Shown here: in pieces, positions 1 through 7,376 of the stretch | Position numbering within the stretch: position 1 is the stretch's first letter | Layout of the letters: each line of letters opens with the position of its first letter | Assembly: GCA_021159425.1 (NCBI GenBank) | Contig: JAGGRU010000338.1 | Coordinates: 1-21,823 of the forward strand | DNA: 21,823 nucleotides | Source of the DNA: Sulfurovum sp. | GTDB taxonomy: Bacteria; Campylobacterota; Campylobacteria; Campylobacterales; Sulfurovaceae | Direction: 5' to 3' | Program-made: the position numbers and the translations under genes | Notes under the pieces: generated by a model | Told to the model about the DNA's origin: nothing | What the model saw: the letters and a program-made list of their open reading frames with translations, nothing else | Database searches by the model: none

Positions 1-8
1 TTTTAAGG

Positions 9-14
9 TACAAT
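9..14 (+). promoter_or_regulatory. possible -10 box for the yidD-pyrC operon
   Basis: TACAAT lies about 30 bases before the yidD start, followed by an A-rich leader. No convincing -35 is visible, and the window edge hides what lies upstream, so an upstream operon partner cannot be excluded. Confidence 0.3.
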
Positions 15-45
15 CTAAAAAAAAATCAAAACAGAGTCAAAACAT

Positions 46-465
46 ATGAATATCAAAAACTTCTACACTGCCCCCATCACAGGCTACCAATACATTTCAA
101 AAATGCTCCCCGGGAACTGTCGATATTACCCTACCTGTTCCGAATATGCCAAGTGGCAGTTTGAATTTAATGCTCCGCACAAAGCTCTGCTAGCAAGTTC
201 ACTGCGCATTTTACGCTGTAATCAACTCTTTGATGGTGGCATAGATTACCCTGTGGTGACGTATGTACCGCCAAAGCTGTTGAACTTGCTTGATTTTAAT
301 AGACTTTGTGGCAAAATGAAAGTTATTTATTGGTTTGTGCCAGTTAGGGGTCTGACCTCAGATGATATGCCACAAAGTGGTTTATCGTCTGCGGGTCTGA
401 CCCCTCATAATAAATATACTATTTTAAAGGATTTTGATGCCATCAACGAATCAAGTGATTCTTAA
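46..465 (+). CDS. yidD: YidD membrane protein insertion efficiency factor, with a 20-codon insertion
   Basis: YidD (DUF37 family) is a small membrane-associated protein that assists YidC-dependent insertion of inner-membrane proteins. The family core is plain: CRYYPTCSEY at residues 25-34, then RILRCNQLFDGGIDYP around 54-69. The cysteines of the family are present. The protein is 139 aa, longer than the roughly 110-120 aa expected. The excess is explained by a 60-bp palindromic element at 346-405, which encodes residues 101-120 in frame. On either side the sequence reads as a normal tail of this group (YWFVPV before, KYTILKDF after). The gene is usually next to rnpA and yidC; here it overlaps pyrC by 29 bases, suggesting coupled translation. 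Its ribosome binding site is weak. Identity is firm; whether the insertion is harmless is unknown. Confidence 0.9.
   Translation: MNIKNFYTAPITGYQYISKMLPGNCRYYPTCSEYAKWQFEFNAPHKALLASSLRILRCNQLFDGGIDYPVVTYVPPKLLNLLDFNRLCGKMKVIYWFVPVRGLTSDDMPQSGLSSAGLTPHNKYTILKDFDAINESSDS
346..405. repeat. REP/BIME-like imperfect palindrome inserted in frame in yidD
   Basis: The ends are a perfect 7-bp inverted repeat, AGGGGTC and GACCCCT. Inside, GATGATATGCCAC (361-373) pairs imperfectly with GTGGTTTATCGTC (377-389) around an AAA loop, so nearly the whole 60 bp folds into one long hairpin. Each end also carries its own small dyad (GGTCTGACC at 349-357 and at 394-402), the two-in-mirror layout of a BIME. The length is exactly 20 codons, so the yidD frame is kept. 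It could also form an RNA hairpin just upstream of the pyrC start. The dyad structure is seen directly; the REP class is inference. Confidence 0.75.
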
Positions 466-1465
466 TGCTCCGCTGGACATGCATCTCCATCTCAGAGACG
501 GAGAGATGCTGGATAATATTGTAAATGGCTCTGCCCATACTTTCTCAGGTGCGATCATTATGCCTAACCTTGTGCCTCCTGTTACAACTAAAGAAGCAGT
601 GATTGCCTATAAAGAACGTATCATGCATGCTATTGGTGATGAAAAGTTCACACCCTATATGACACTGTTTTTCAAACCGAGTTATGACAAGGCATTTCTA
701 GAGTCAGTACGTGACGATATCACCGCACTTAAACTTTACCCTGCAGGTATCACAACCAACTCTGAAGGCGGCGTAAGCGGTTTTGATGTTGAAGAATTGC
801 GTCCTGCACTTTCAGCCATGTCTGAACTTAATCTTCCCCTCTGTGTGCATGGTGAAACAAATGGTTTTGTAATGGACAGAGAAGCTGAGTTTGTTTCTAT
901 TTATGAAGAACTTGCAGCCGCTTTTCCTGATCTTAAAATTATTATGGAACACATTACAACAAAAGAGTCTGTGGCTGCACTGGATAAGTTTAAAAATCTT
1001 TATGCAACGATCACTATACATCACCTGCTGATTACACTTGATGATGTGGCAGGCGGTATGCTCCAACCACATCTCTTTTGTAAACCCATTGCCAAACGCC
1101 CGGAAGACAGAGAAGCGCTTCTTAAAGTTGCACTTGCAGCACATCCTAAAGTAATGTTCGGTTCAGACTCTGCACCGCATCCCAAACATGCAAAAGAGTC
1201 TTGTGGCTGTGCAGCTGGTGTATTTACAGCACCTGTTGCACTGCAACTCTTGACTGAACTTTTTGAGAAGAACGATGCTTCTCTTGAGAATCTTCAAGCT
1301 TTTGTTTCTGGTAATGCACAACATATTTACGGAGTTACTCCTCTTTCAAAAACGGTGACTTTAGAGAAAAAACCTTTTAAAATACCATCAGATTATAACG
1401 GTGTAGTACCCATGTATGCAAATGAAGAGATAGCCTACAGCATTCAAGAGGTAAAGAATGGATAA
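437..1465 (+). CDS. pyrC: Dihydroorotase, class II
   Basis: This zinc enzyme cyclises N-carbamoyl-aspartate to dihydroorotate, the third step of pyrimidine synthesis, in the cytoplasm. Counting from ATG 437, the metal ligands stand where they do in the E. coli class II enzyme: H16 and H18 in DMHLHLR, carbamylated K99 in LKLYPAG, H138 in VHGE, H172 in EHITT and D244 in GSDSAPH. The length of 342 aa is normal. I chose ATG 437 over the TTG at 434 because AAAGGA at 426-431 is well spaced for it. The start lies inside yidD. The 3' end overlaps the carbonic anhydrase start by 8 bases, so the two are probably translated together. Confidence 0.96.
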   Translation: MPSTNQVILNAPLDMHLHLRDGEMLDNIVNGSAHTFSGAIIMPNLVPPVTTKEAVIAYKERIMHAIGDEKFTPYMTLFFKPSYDKAFLESVRDDITALKLYPAGITTNSEGGVSGFDVEELRPALSAMSELNLPLCVHGETNGFVMDREAEFVSIYEELAAAFPDLKIIMEHITTKESVAALDKFKNLYATITIHHLLITLDDVAGGMLQPHLFCKPIAKRPEDREALLKVALAAHPKVMFGSDSAPHPKHAKESCGCAAGVFTAPVALQLLTELFEKNDASLENLQAFVSGNAQHIYGVTPLSKTVTLEKKPFKIPSDYNGVVPMYANEEIAYSIQEVKNG

Positions 1466-2111
1466 CCGCTTACAAGAGTTTGAAAAAGGTCATAAAGCCT
1501 TTCAGAGAATAAAATTCAAACAAAGCAAAGAGCGTTTTAAAAAACTTGTTGATGAGGGACAAAATCCTAAAGCTCTTTTTATTGGCTGCAGTGATTCACG
1601 TGTGATGCCTGCAATGATCACAGGCTCAAAACCAGGTGATCTTTTCATTGTAAGAAATATTGGTAACTTTGTTGCACCCTATAAACCGGATGCCGACTAC
1701 CATGCGACTGCTTCCGCCATTGAGTATGCAGTAAGTATTTTAGAGGTTTCCGACATCATTGTGTGTGGACATTCACATTGTGGAGCAATAGAATCACTGC
1801 ATAAGAATATTGAAGCAACATCTGAAAATATTCATACTGTCAAATGGCTTGAATTAGGAAAAGAGGCAAAAAAGGTAGCACTGCTTGCGTATGGAAATGC
1901 TGACAAAGAGACTCTGCTTAGATATACAGAAAAAATTTCTGTGGTCTATCAGCTTGATAATCTCTTAACCTATCCTGCAGTGAAAAAAAGGGTTGAAGAG
2001 GGAACACTTTATCTTCATGGTTGGCATTATCATATGGAAGATGGTGATATAGAATATTATGATGATGATAATTATGAATTTAAACCACTTAGCCAAAACA
2101 GTGAAGGATAG
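1458..2111 (+). CDS. can: Beta-class carbonic anhydrase
   Basis: It interconverts CO2 and bicarbonate with a zinc centre in the cytoplasm. The zinc ligands are C44, H105 and C108, seen in CSDSRV (44-49) and GHSHCG (104-109), with the D46-R48 dyad that gates the active site. The length of 217 aa is typical. The start is ATG 1458, overlapping the pyrC stop, with an AAGAGGT ribosome binding site. Being joined to pyrC suggests a supply of bicarbonate for carbamoyl phosphate and CO2-fixing carboxylations, but that is inference. The gene symbol follows the E. coli name; only the class is certain. Confidence 0.93.
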   Translation: MDNRLQEFEKGHKAFQRIKFKQSKERFKKLVDEGQNPKALFIGCSDSRVMPAMITGSKPGDLFIVRNIGNFVAPYKPDADYHATASAIEYAVSILEVSDIIVCGHSHCGAIESLHKNIEATSENIHTVKWLELGKEAKKVALLAYGNADKETLLRYTEKISVVYQLDNLLTYPAVKKRVEEGTLYLHGWHYHMEDGDIEYYDDDNYEFKPLSQNSEG

Positions 2112-2113
2112 TC

Positions 2114-3034
2114 ATGTTTGCAAACAGTATTGAAGAACTCATAGGAAACACTCCTTTAGTCAAAATTAATTCACTTTCAAATGAAACAGGAACAACCATT
2201 TTGGGAAAATGTGAATTTATGAACCCAACCTCTTCGGTCAAAGACAGAATTGCTTTTAATATGATCAATGAAGCCATGAAAAAAGGTAAGATCAGCCAAA
2301 ATACAACGATCATCGAACCTACAAGCGGAAACACCGGCATAGGTCTTGCAGCCATATGTGCATCAAGAGGACTGAAGCTCATCCTGACGATGCCCGAATC
2401 TATGAGTATAGAGAGAAGAAAACTTCTCACTTATCTTGGTGCAGAACTTGTACTGACTCCTGCAGCAAAAGGGATGAACGGAGCCATAGAAAAAGCAAAT
2501 ATTTTAGCAAAAGAGTTGGATGATGCTATTGTTCTACAGCAATTCCAAAACCCTGACAACCCTGACATACACAGAAAAACCACTGCGCTTGAAATTCTAA
2601 GAGATACGAACGATGGTATAGATATTTTTATCGCTGCCGTTGGGACAGGTGGCACACTTACAGGAACATCTGAAGTCATGAAAGAGAAGCTTCCTTCCCT
2701 AAAAGCGATTGCAGTTGAACCGGAAGATTCTGCCATACTCAGTGGCGGGTCTGCAGGACCACACAAAATACAGGGAATTGGGGCAGGTTTCATTCCAGAT
2801 ATTCTAAATACATCCATTTATGATGATGTCATCACCGTAAGTAACAGCGAAGCCTATGCTATGGCAAGAAGAGTAGCAAAAGAAGAAGGTCTGCTTGTGG
2901 GCATCTCTGCAGGAGCCAACCTCTATGCTGCGTACCAAACTGCTCTCAAACCGGAGAACAGAGGAAAAACAATTGTCACCGTCCTTTGTGATACAGCAGA
3001 ACGCTATCTCTCTACAGAACTGTTTGACGCATAA
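2114..3034 (+). CDS. cysK: Cysteine synthase A (O-acetylserine sulfhydrylase)
   Basis: This is a PLP enzyme of fold type II that makes cysteine from O-acetylserine and sulfide. K43 in SSVKDR is the Schiff-base lysine. TSGNTG at 70-75 binds the substrate carboxylate, and GTGGTLTGT at 177-185 binds the PLP phosphate. The stretch 205-228, with SGG and KIQGIGAGF, is typical of CysK rather than CBS. The length of 306 aa is normal. It starts two bases after the carbonic anhydrase stop, with GAAGGA upstream, and belongs to the same operon. CysM is the alternative; the overall pattern favours CysK. Confidence 0.93.
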   Translation: MFANSIEELIGNTPLVKINSLSNETGTTILGKCEFMNPTSSVKDRIAFNMINEAMKKGKISQNTTIIEPTSGNTGIGLAAICASRGLKLILTMPESMSIERRKLLTYLGAELVLTPAAKGMNGAIEKANILAKELDDAIVLQQFQNPDNPDIHRKTTALEILRDTNDGIDIFIAAVGTGGTLTGTSEVMKEKLPSLKAIAVEPEDSAILSGGSAGPHKIQGIGAGFIPDILNTSIYDDVITVSNSEAYAMARRVAKEEGLLVGISAGANLYAAYQTALKPENRGKTIVTVLCDTAERYLSTELFDA

Positions 3035-3043
3035 AAGTCAAAG

Positions 3044-3619
3044 ATGCCACTTCTACTTGAAACCATTAAAATAGAAGATGGCAAAGTATCCAACCTCTCT
3101 TACCATCAGGCACGTTTTGATAAAAGTAGAAAAGATCTCTTTGCTATAAGCAAGAGAATAGATCTAAACACGGTCATCACGGCACCCAAAAGCGGACTCT
3201 ATCGCTGTCGTATACTTTATGATAAAATCATAAGATCCATTGAATATATACCCTACAAAGAAAAAAATATCACAAAACTAAAAATTGTTCCTTTAGCTAT
3301 TGACTATACCTATAAATATGCAAACAGGGAAACCTTTACCAAGCTATTGCAAGCATATAGTACTTATGATGAGATCATTATAGAAAAAGAGGGGTATTTA
3401 ACAGATACGACCATATCTAATATTGCATTTTATGATGGAGAGAAATGGCTTACTCCAAGCCATCCTCTTCTTCCGGGTACGATGAGAGCCAAACTTTTAA
3501 ATGAAGGATTTCTTCATAAAAAAGAGATAAAAAAGGAAGATCTTAAAAACTACTCTCAAATAGCTTTAATGAATTCTATGATAGGATTTAAAATTCTAAA
3601 TAACTTCACTATTGAATAA
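3044..3619 (+). CDS. Short class IV aminotransferase, PabC-like
   Basis: It resembles fold-type IV PLP enzymes such as 4-amino-4-deoxychorismate lyase (PabC), which makes p-aminobenzoate for folate. Visible signs are the candidate Schiff-base lysine K91 in YKYANRETF, then GYLTDTTISNIAFYDG at 117-132 and TPSHPLLPGTMRAKLL around 137-152, matching the family's SN-(I/L)-F and LLPG-R blocks. At 191 aa it is well short of the usual 260-290 aa, with the loss in the N-terminal domain. The cofactor-contacting Glu of the usual TE motif appears as Asp (D121). The short form may be standard in Campylobacterota. It is nine bases downstream of cysK. PabC activity is inferred; an amino-acid aminotransferase role is possible. 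Confidence 0.7.
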   Translation: MPLLLETIKIEDGKVSNLSYHQARFDKSRKDLFAISKRIDLNTVITAPKSGLYRCRILYDKIIRSIEYIPYKEKNITKLKIVPLAIDYTYKYANRETFTKLLQAYSTYDEIIIEKEGYLTDTTISNIAFYDGEKWLTPSHPLLPGTMRAKLLNEGFLHKKEIKKEDLKNYSQIALMNSMIGFKILNNFTIE

Positions 3620-3643
3620 TAATAAATATTATAAAGGGACGTA

Positions 3644-4099
3644 ATGACAATTAACCTTTTTCAAACATCTGAATATAAAAAGCTGATGGAAGAGCATATC
3701 GAAAAAACTATAGGCTATCTGTTCAATAAAAATCAAGAATTTTCCCTTGCCTGTGAAATAAAACATGTTAGCTTCACCCCTGAACTTCCTTCAGGGATAA
3801 AAGAAACTTTCAATGAAACTGTACTGTTTGTTTTAAGTGGGTACACGTATGAAACAGCCAAACTTGAAGAGGGATATTTTTATTTTGAAGCAGGATTTGG
3901 AGCTGACAATTTTGGTTCAACAGTCACGGTACCGCTACTTGCTATAAAACAAGTCTTTGTGGGGGATCATCCAATTGTGCTTAATCTTGCCGAACATATA
4001 AATAAAGAAGAAGTTTCTAAAGTTTCCAAGAAGAGTTCTATGGAAGCTTTACTGAATAATCCTGAAAATAAAAAGCTTCTCAAAAAGAAAAAGCTCTAA
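3644..4099 (+). CDS. Small protein, possible divergent SspB-like protease adaptor
   Basis: I do not recognise this gene with certainty. It is 151 aa, soluble, and has no signal or membrane segment. Its layout follows SspB, the adaptor that hands ssrA-tagged proteins to ClpXP: an N-terminal helix (7-28), strands, then YFYFEAGFG at 78-86 and VTVPLLAIKQVF at 94-105, which parallel the FNARFGG and VPLAAVLAIY blocks of E. coli SspB. A lysine-rich, probably disordered tail ends in LLKKKKL, in the position of SspB's ClpX-binding tail. It is the last gene of the pyrC operon, with AAAGGGA upstream of ATG 3644. Its stop codon lies in the terminator stem. The fold assignment is from pattern only; it may instead be an unrelated lineage-specific protein. 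Confidence 0.45.
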   Translation: MTINLFQTSEYKKLMEEHIEKTIGYLFNKNQEFSLACEIKHVSFTPELPSGIKETFNETVLFVLSGYTYETAKLEEGYFYFEAGFGADNFGSTVTVPLLAIKQVFVGDHPIVLNLAEHINKEEVSKVSKKSSMEALLNNPENKKLLKKKKL

Positions 4100-4128
4100 G
4101 TGAACCGGGAGGTTCACTTCTTTGTATT
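4098..4128. terminator. Bidirectional intrinsic terminator between convergent genes
   Basis: AAGTGAACC (4098-4106) and GGTTCACTT (4111-4119) form a perfect 9-bp stem with the loop GGGA, followed by CTTTGTATT. On the other strand the stem is followed by AGAGCTTTTTC, so it can also end the LysR transcript. It overlaps the stop codon of the upstream gene. Confidence 0.85.
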
Positions 4129-5029
4129 AGCACTGACCTGCTAAAATATAATCTACTACTTTATCTACATAAGCATTATGTTTATTCTCTTTTGTATAGA
4201 CAATGTAAAACTTACGTGTCATTGTATATCCTCTTAATCTTGCTTCAAACAATTCACCTTTGGCAACTTCATCTGAAATGGCATGCTTAGATATAATAGT
4301 AACCACTGGTTTCTCTGCATTTTTCTTAGACCTTTTAATCGTTTGCAGAATTGCTGTTGTATTAGACACTTCAGATATAACATCAAAACTTTTACACGAA
4401 ACACCAAGTTCTTCAAAGACTTCTGAAATTACTTTTCTGGTATGAGATGACTCTTCACGACATATCCATCTGTAGTTATATAACTCTTCTGTTTTCAGTG
4501 TTTTAGGAATAGGCACATTGGAACATACAACCAGTTCATCTTCTACCCATTCTCTATAGATCAGATCACTGTCTATGATCGGTGATTCTATCAGACCGAC
4601 ATCCAATTTTCTGTCTTTAAGGTTTTGAATAATAGTCTCACTGTGATCAATACTTAAATTAACATCATTATTGATCGTCTCAGACATTTCGTTAAGACAC
4701 TCACCCGGGATCACATATGTTCCAATAGTATAAGAAGCACCTAGTCTGAAAGTCATCTCTTTGTTGATGATCTTAAGTATGTCTTTTTCAGAAGAGTTGA
4801 TCTCTTTTTCCAGTCTTGTTGCAACTTTATAGAGTTCATCACCTTCAGCTGTCAGTTTAATACCATTTTTCTTACGCTCAATGATCTTTACGCCAAGATA
4901 TTTTTCAATAAACTTGATCTGTTGTGTTACAGCCGGTTGAGAGATCCCCAGTTTTGCTGAAGCTTTAGAAAAACTTCTTTCTCTTGATACCGTCAAAAAG
5001 GTTTCTAGTTTTACAAAATCTTTTAACAT
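4127..5029 (-). CDS. LysR-family transcriptional regulator
   Basis: The N-terminal winged helix-turn-helix is clear: FLTVSRERSFSKASAKLGIS at 12-31 and QPAVTQQIKFIEKYLGVKII following, then the linker helix to about residue 88 and a substrate-binding domain. The length of 300 aa is normal. It is transcribed away from the helicase gene and converges on the pyrC operon. A dyad with a T-N11-A core at 5100-5114 lies just upstream of its likely -10, suggesting autoregulation. The ligand cannot be told from sequence. Nearness to cysK hints at sulfur metabolism, but the genes are in opposite operons, so the hint is weak. Confidence 0.9.
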   Translation of the reverse strand: MLKDFVKLETFLTVSRERSFSKASAKLGISQPAVTQQIKFIEKYLGVKIIERKKNGIKLTAEGDELYKVATRLEKEINSSEKDILKIINKEMTFRLGASYTIGTYVIPGECLNEMSETINNDVNLSIDHSETIIQNLKDRKLDVGLIESPIIDSDLIYREWVEDELVVCSNVPIPKTLKTEELYNYRWICREESSHTRKVISEVFEELGVSCKSFDVISEVSNTTAILQTIKRSKKNAEKPVVTIISKHAISDEVAKGELFEARLRGYTMTRKFYIVYTKENKHNAYVDKVVDYILAGQC

Positions 5030-5082
5030 TAACTTTCCTTATTAATTCATTTATATAAATTTAATTATTTGTATTGTATCTG

Positions 5083-5088
5083 ATTATA
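5083..5088 (-). promoter_or_regulatory. likely -10 box of the LysR gene
   Basis: TATAAT reads on the minus strand about 55 bases upstream of the LysR start. The LysR transcript would carry AAGGA before its ATG. No -35 consensus is apparent; the operator-like dyad lies where a -35 would be. Confidence 0.4.
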
Positions 5089-5099
5089 CTTAATTATTT

Positions 5100-5114
5100 A
5101 TAAGGTGACCTTAT
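5100..5114. promoter_or_regulatory. candidate LysR operator (T-N11-A dyad)
   Basis: ATAAGGTGACCTTAT has perfect 7-bp arms around one central base and contains the T-N11-A spacing typical of LysR-family boxes. It sits in the spacer between the divergent LysR and helicase genes, immediately upstream of the predicted LysR -10. Confidence 0.5.
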
Positions 5115-5189
5115 TAAATTTATTCTATTCATTTTACTTATAATAATTGTAGGGGAAATTGCTGTACTGCATTTTAATAAATTTAAGGA

Positions 5190-5195
5190 TATAAT
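5190..5195 (+). promoter_or_regulatory. -10 box of the helicase gene
   Basis: TATAAT lies 26 bases before the chosen ATG at 5222. The transcript would start only a few bases before AGGAG at 5206-5210, giving a very short leader. Confidence 0.5.
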
Positions 5196-5221
5196 ATATA
5201 CTATTAGGAGTGCTACAAAGA

Positions 5222-7288
5222 ATGGAACAGATACTGAACGAACTTAATCCTTCACAGCGTGATGCGGTAGAACATATCGATGGGGCTATGCTTATACTTG
5301 CAGGTGCGGGAAGCGGGAAAACTAAGACACTCACAGCAAGACTGGCATATCTTGTAGGTGAAGTCGGTATTGATCCAGCCAATACCTTAACACTCACCTT
5401 TACAAATAAAGCTGCCGCAGAGATGAGAGAACGAGCACTTAAACTTATGCCGACAAAGGTATCTTACCCTCCTCTTTTATGTACTTTTCATAAGTTTGGC
5501 TTACTTTTCCTAAAGTTTCATATTGAAAAACTTGGAAGATCCAACACTTTTGTGATCATTGACAGTGATGATAAAAAACGTCTTTTACGTTCCATAGCCA
5601 AAGAGTTAAAAATAGATCTGAACATTTCATTTATCGCTTCTGAAATCTCAAAATATAAAAATTCACTGCTCACCCCTGAAGTCGTGATCCAAAAAGCAGA
5701 ACTTTCTGACTATAAACAAGTTGCAAAGATCTATGAACAATATCAGGCGAATATAGAAGAGAACAATCTCGTGGATTTTGACGATCTTCTTGCCCTTACC
5801 TATAAAATTCTTGATGAAAATGAAGCATTAAGAAAAGAGACCAGCAACAGATACAAATATATTATGGTTGACGAGTACCAGGATACTAATGAACTTCAAT
5901 ACCGTCTTCTTGAACACCTCTGTTCAGAGCATGAAAACCTTTGTGTTGTGGGAGATGATGACCAGAGTATTTATGGTTGGAGAGGTGCAAATATACGTAA
6001 TATTTTAGAATTTGCAGAGAATTTTGAAAAAACAAAAACAGTTAAACTTGAAATCAATTACCGCTCGACTGAACCCATACTCAAAGCAGCCAATACGCTT
6101 ATAGAGCATAACTCTACCCGTCTAGGTAAAAAACTTACTTCCCATAAAGGTCCGGGAGAGGATGTAAAACTTCTTCATTCGCTTGATGAGTCCATGGAAG
6201 CCAAAGCAATCGCGCATACCATACACAAACTCATAGACAAGGGGGCTGATCCTGATGAGATCGCTGTACTTTACCGCATAAATGCGCTTTCCCGTTCTCT
6301 TGAAGAGGGTTTTACAAAAGAAGGTTTAGGCTTCAAACTCATAGGAGGAATGCGTTTTTATGAACGTGCAGAGATCAAAGATATCATCTCTTACTTCAGA
6401 GTACTTGCTAATCCGCATGATGATTTTTCTCTTATACGCATCATCAATAAACCTAAAAGAGGGATCGGTAAAGCATCTATTGAAAAACTGAAAAAAGCTG
6501 CTTTTGATGCACATCTTTCACTCTATGGCTATATAGAGCAAAGCGTAAATGGGAAACAACCTATAGTGATCTCTAAAAAAGTGGCTACTTCGCTGACTAA
6601 ACTAGTTGAAGATATCACGATCCTGCAGGATGAAGCAAAAAACTCTCTTGGAAATTTCATCACAGATTTTGAAACACGTATTAAACTGAAAGACCACTAT
6701 GCAAGTATGGTAGATGGTTTTGACCGTATTATGAACATAGATGAATTTTATGGGTATTTCAGGGATGCCGTTGTTAAAAACCCGGATATCACTCTGGACG
6801 AATTTTTAAATGACATTTCACTACAAAGTGATCAAGACCAGATAGAAGATGATGCAATTACCATTATGAGTATTCATGCTGCAAAAGGTTTAGAGTTCGA
6901 GCATCTTTTTGTCATTGGTCTGGAGGAAGAGTTCTTTCCGCTTCTTGGTGAAGGCTGCAACATGGAAGAGGAGCGTCGCTTAGGGTATGTGGCTATTACC
7001 AGAGCCAAGTCTGACCTTACACTCTGTTATGTTGACAGTCGTTTTTACAAAGGTCGCCGTAAAATGATAGACAAGAGTCGTTTCCTTGGTGAAGCAGGAC
7101 TGATCCAGGATACAAGTCTCAAAATAACAAAAAGTTCTTCTTTCAAAAAAGGTGACTTGGTCAAACATAAGATCTTTGGTATCGGACGGGTACAGGCAGC
7201 CAATAAATCAGGTCAAGAATATAAGCTGCTTATTAATTTTGGCGGGAATAAGAAAGAGATATTGAGCTCGTTTGTTCAATCCATTTAA
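5222..7288 (+). CDS. UvrD/Rep/PcrA-type superfamily 1 DNA helicase
   Basis: It is an ATP-driven 3'-5' DNA helicase for repair or replication restart. All SF1A motifs are present: Walker A AGAGSGKT at 27-34, VDEYQDTN at 216-223 (Tyr in place of the more usual Phe), VVGDDDQSIYGWRGA at 242-256, LEINYRST (motif IV), SIHAAKGLEFEHLF (motif V) and RRLGYVAITRAK (motif VI). The C-terminal 45 residues, with GDLVKHKIFGIGRV, look like the Tudor-like domain by which PcrA and UvrD contact RNA polymerase. It is 688 aa. ATG 5222 is preferred over GTG 5210, which lies in the ribosome binding site, although the 11-base spacing is long. It precedes truB, a neighbourhood I associate with Campylobacterota. Confidence 0.93.
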   Translation: MEQILNELNPSQRDAVEHIDGAMLILAGAGSGKTKTLTARLAYLVGEVGIDPANTLTLTFTNKAAAEMRERALKLMPTKVSYPPLLCTFHKFGLLFLKFHIEKLGRSNTFVIIDSDDKKRLLRSIAKELKIDLNISFIASEISKYKNSLLTPEVVIQKAELSDYKQVAKIYEQYQANIEENNLVDFDDLLALTYKILDENEALRKETSNRYKYIMVDEYQDTNELQYRLLEHLCSEHENLCVVGDDDQSIYGWRGANIRNILEFAENFEKTKTVKLEINYRSTEPILKAANTLIEHNSTRLGKKLTSHKGPGEDVKLLHSLDESMEAKAIAHTIHKLIDKGADPDEIAVLYRINALSRSLEEGFTKEGLGFKLIGGMRFYERAEIKDIISYFRVLANPHDDFSLIRIINKPKRGIGKASIEKLKKAAFDAHLSLYGYIEQSVNGKQPIVISKKVATSLTKLVEDITILQDEAKNSLGNFITDFETRIKLKDHYASMVDGFDRIMNIDEFYGYFRDAVVKNPDITLDEFLNDISLQSDQDQIEDDAITIMSIHAAKGLEFEHLFVIGLEEEFFPLLGEGCNMEEERRLGYVAITRAKSDLTLCYVDSRFYKGRRKMIDKSRFLGEAGLIQDTSLKITKSSSFKKGDLVKHKIFGIGRVQAANKSGQEYKLLINFGGNKKEILSSFVQSI

Positions 7289-7355
7289 ATATTATGGTCG
7301 ATAAATCGACCCTACCATACAACATGCTCGTAGGGTCGGTTCACCGACCAATATA
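7289..7355. repeat. REP/BIME-like palindrome between helicase and truB
   Basis: Two head-to-head units face each other. The right one is GTAGGGTCGGTTCACCGACC (7330-7349); the left one, at 7296-7315 on the minus strand, differs at a few positions. Each unit is GTAGG followed by a hairpin (GGTCGG and CCGACC), and AT-rich flanks extend the mirror symmetry. GTAG at the foot of a hairpin is the hallmark of E. coli REPs recognised by REP-associated transposases. The element begins one base after the helicase stop codon and ends a few bases before the truB ribosome binding site. Confidence 0.75.
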
Positions 7356-7360
7356 TCACA

Positions 7361-7376
7361 AAAAGGATTACGTATT
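7361..7376 (+). promoter_or_regulatory. truB ribosome binding site and ATT start
   Basis: AAAAGGA at 7361-7367 is followed, after six bases, by ATT at 7374-7376 in the truB frame. The frame is open back to TAA at 7302-7304 and holds no ATG, GTG or TTG before 7431. The ribosome binding site therefore points to a rare AUU start. Confidence 0.6.

Noticed and set aside
434..436. TTG start of pyrC three bases before the ATG
   Set aside because: ATG at 437 has the better spacing from AAAGGA and matches the family numbering of H16 and H18.
812..1144. Minus-strand ORF of 110 codons within pyrC
   Set aside because: Antisense shadow of a conserved gene; no ribosome binding site or family likeness.
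2089..2817. Two minus-strand ORFs opposite cysK
   Set aside because: They lie opposite strongly conserved cysK coding sequence and have Ser/Pro-rich, shadow-like composition.
5210..5221. GTG start for the helicase
   Set aside because: The G of this GTG is part of the AGGAG ribosome binding site; ATG 5222 fits the usual N-terminus.
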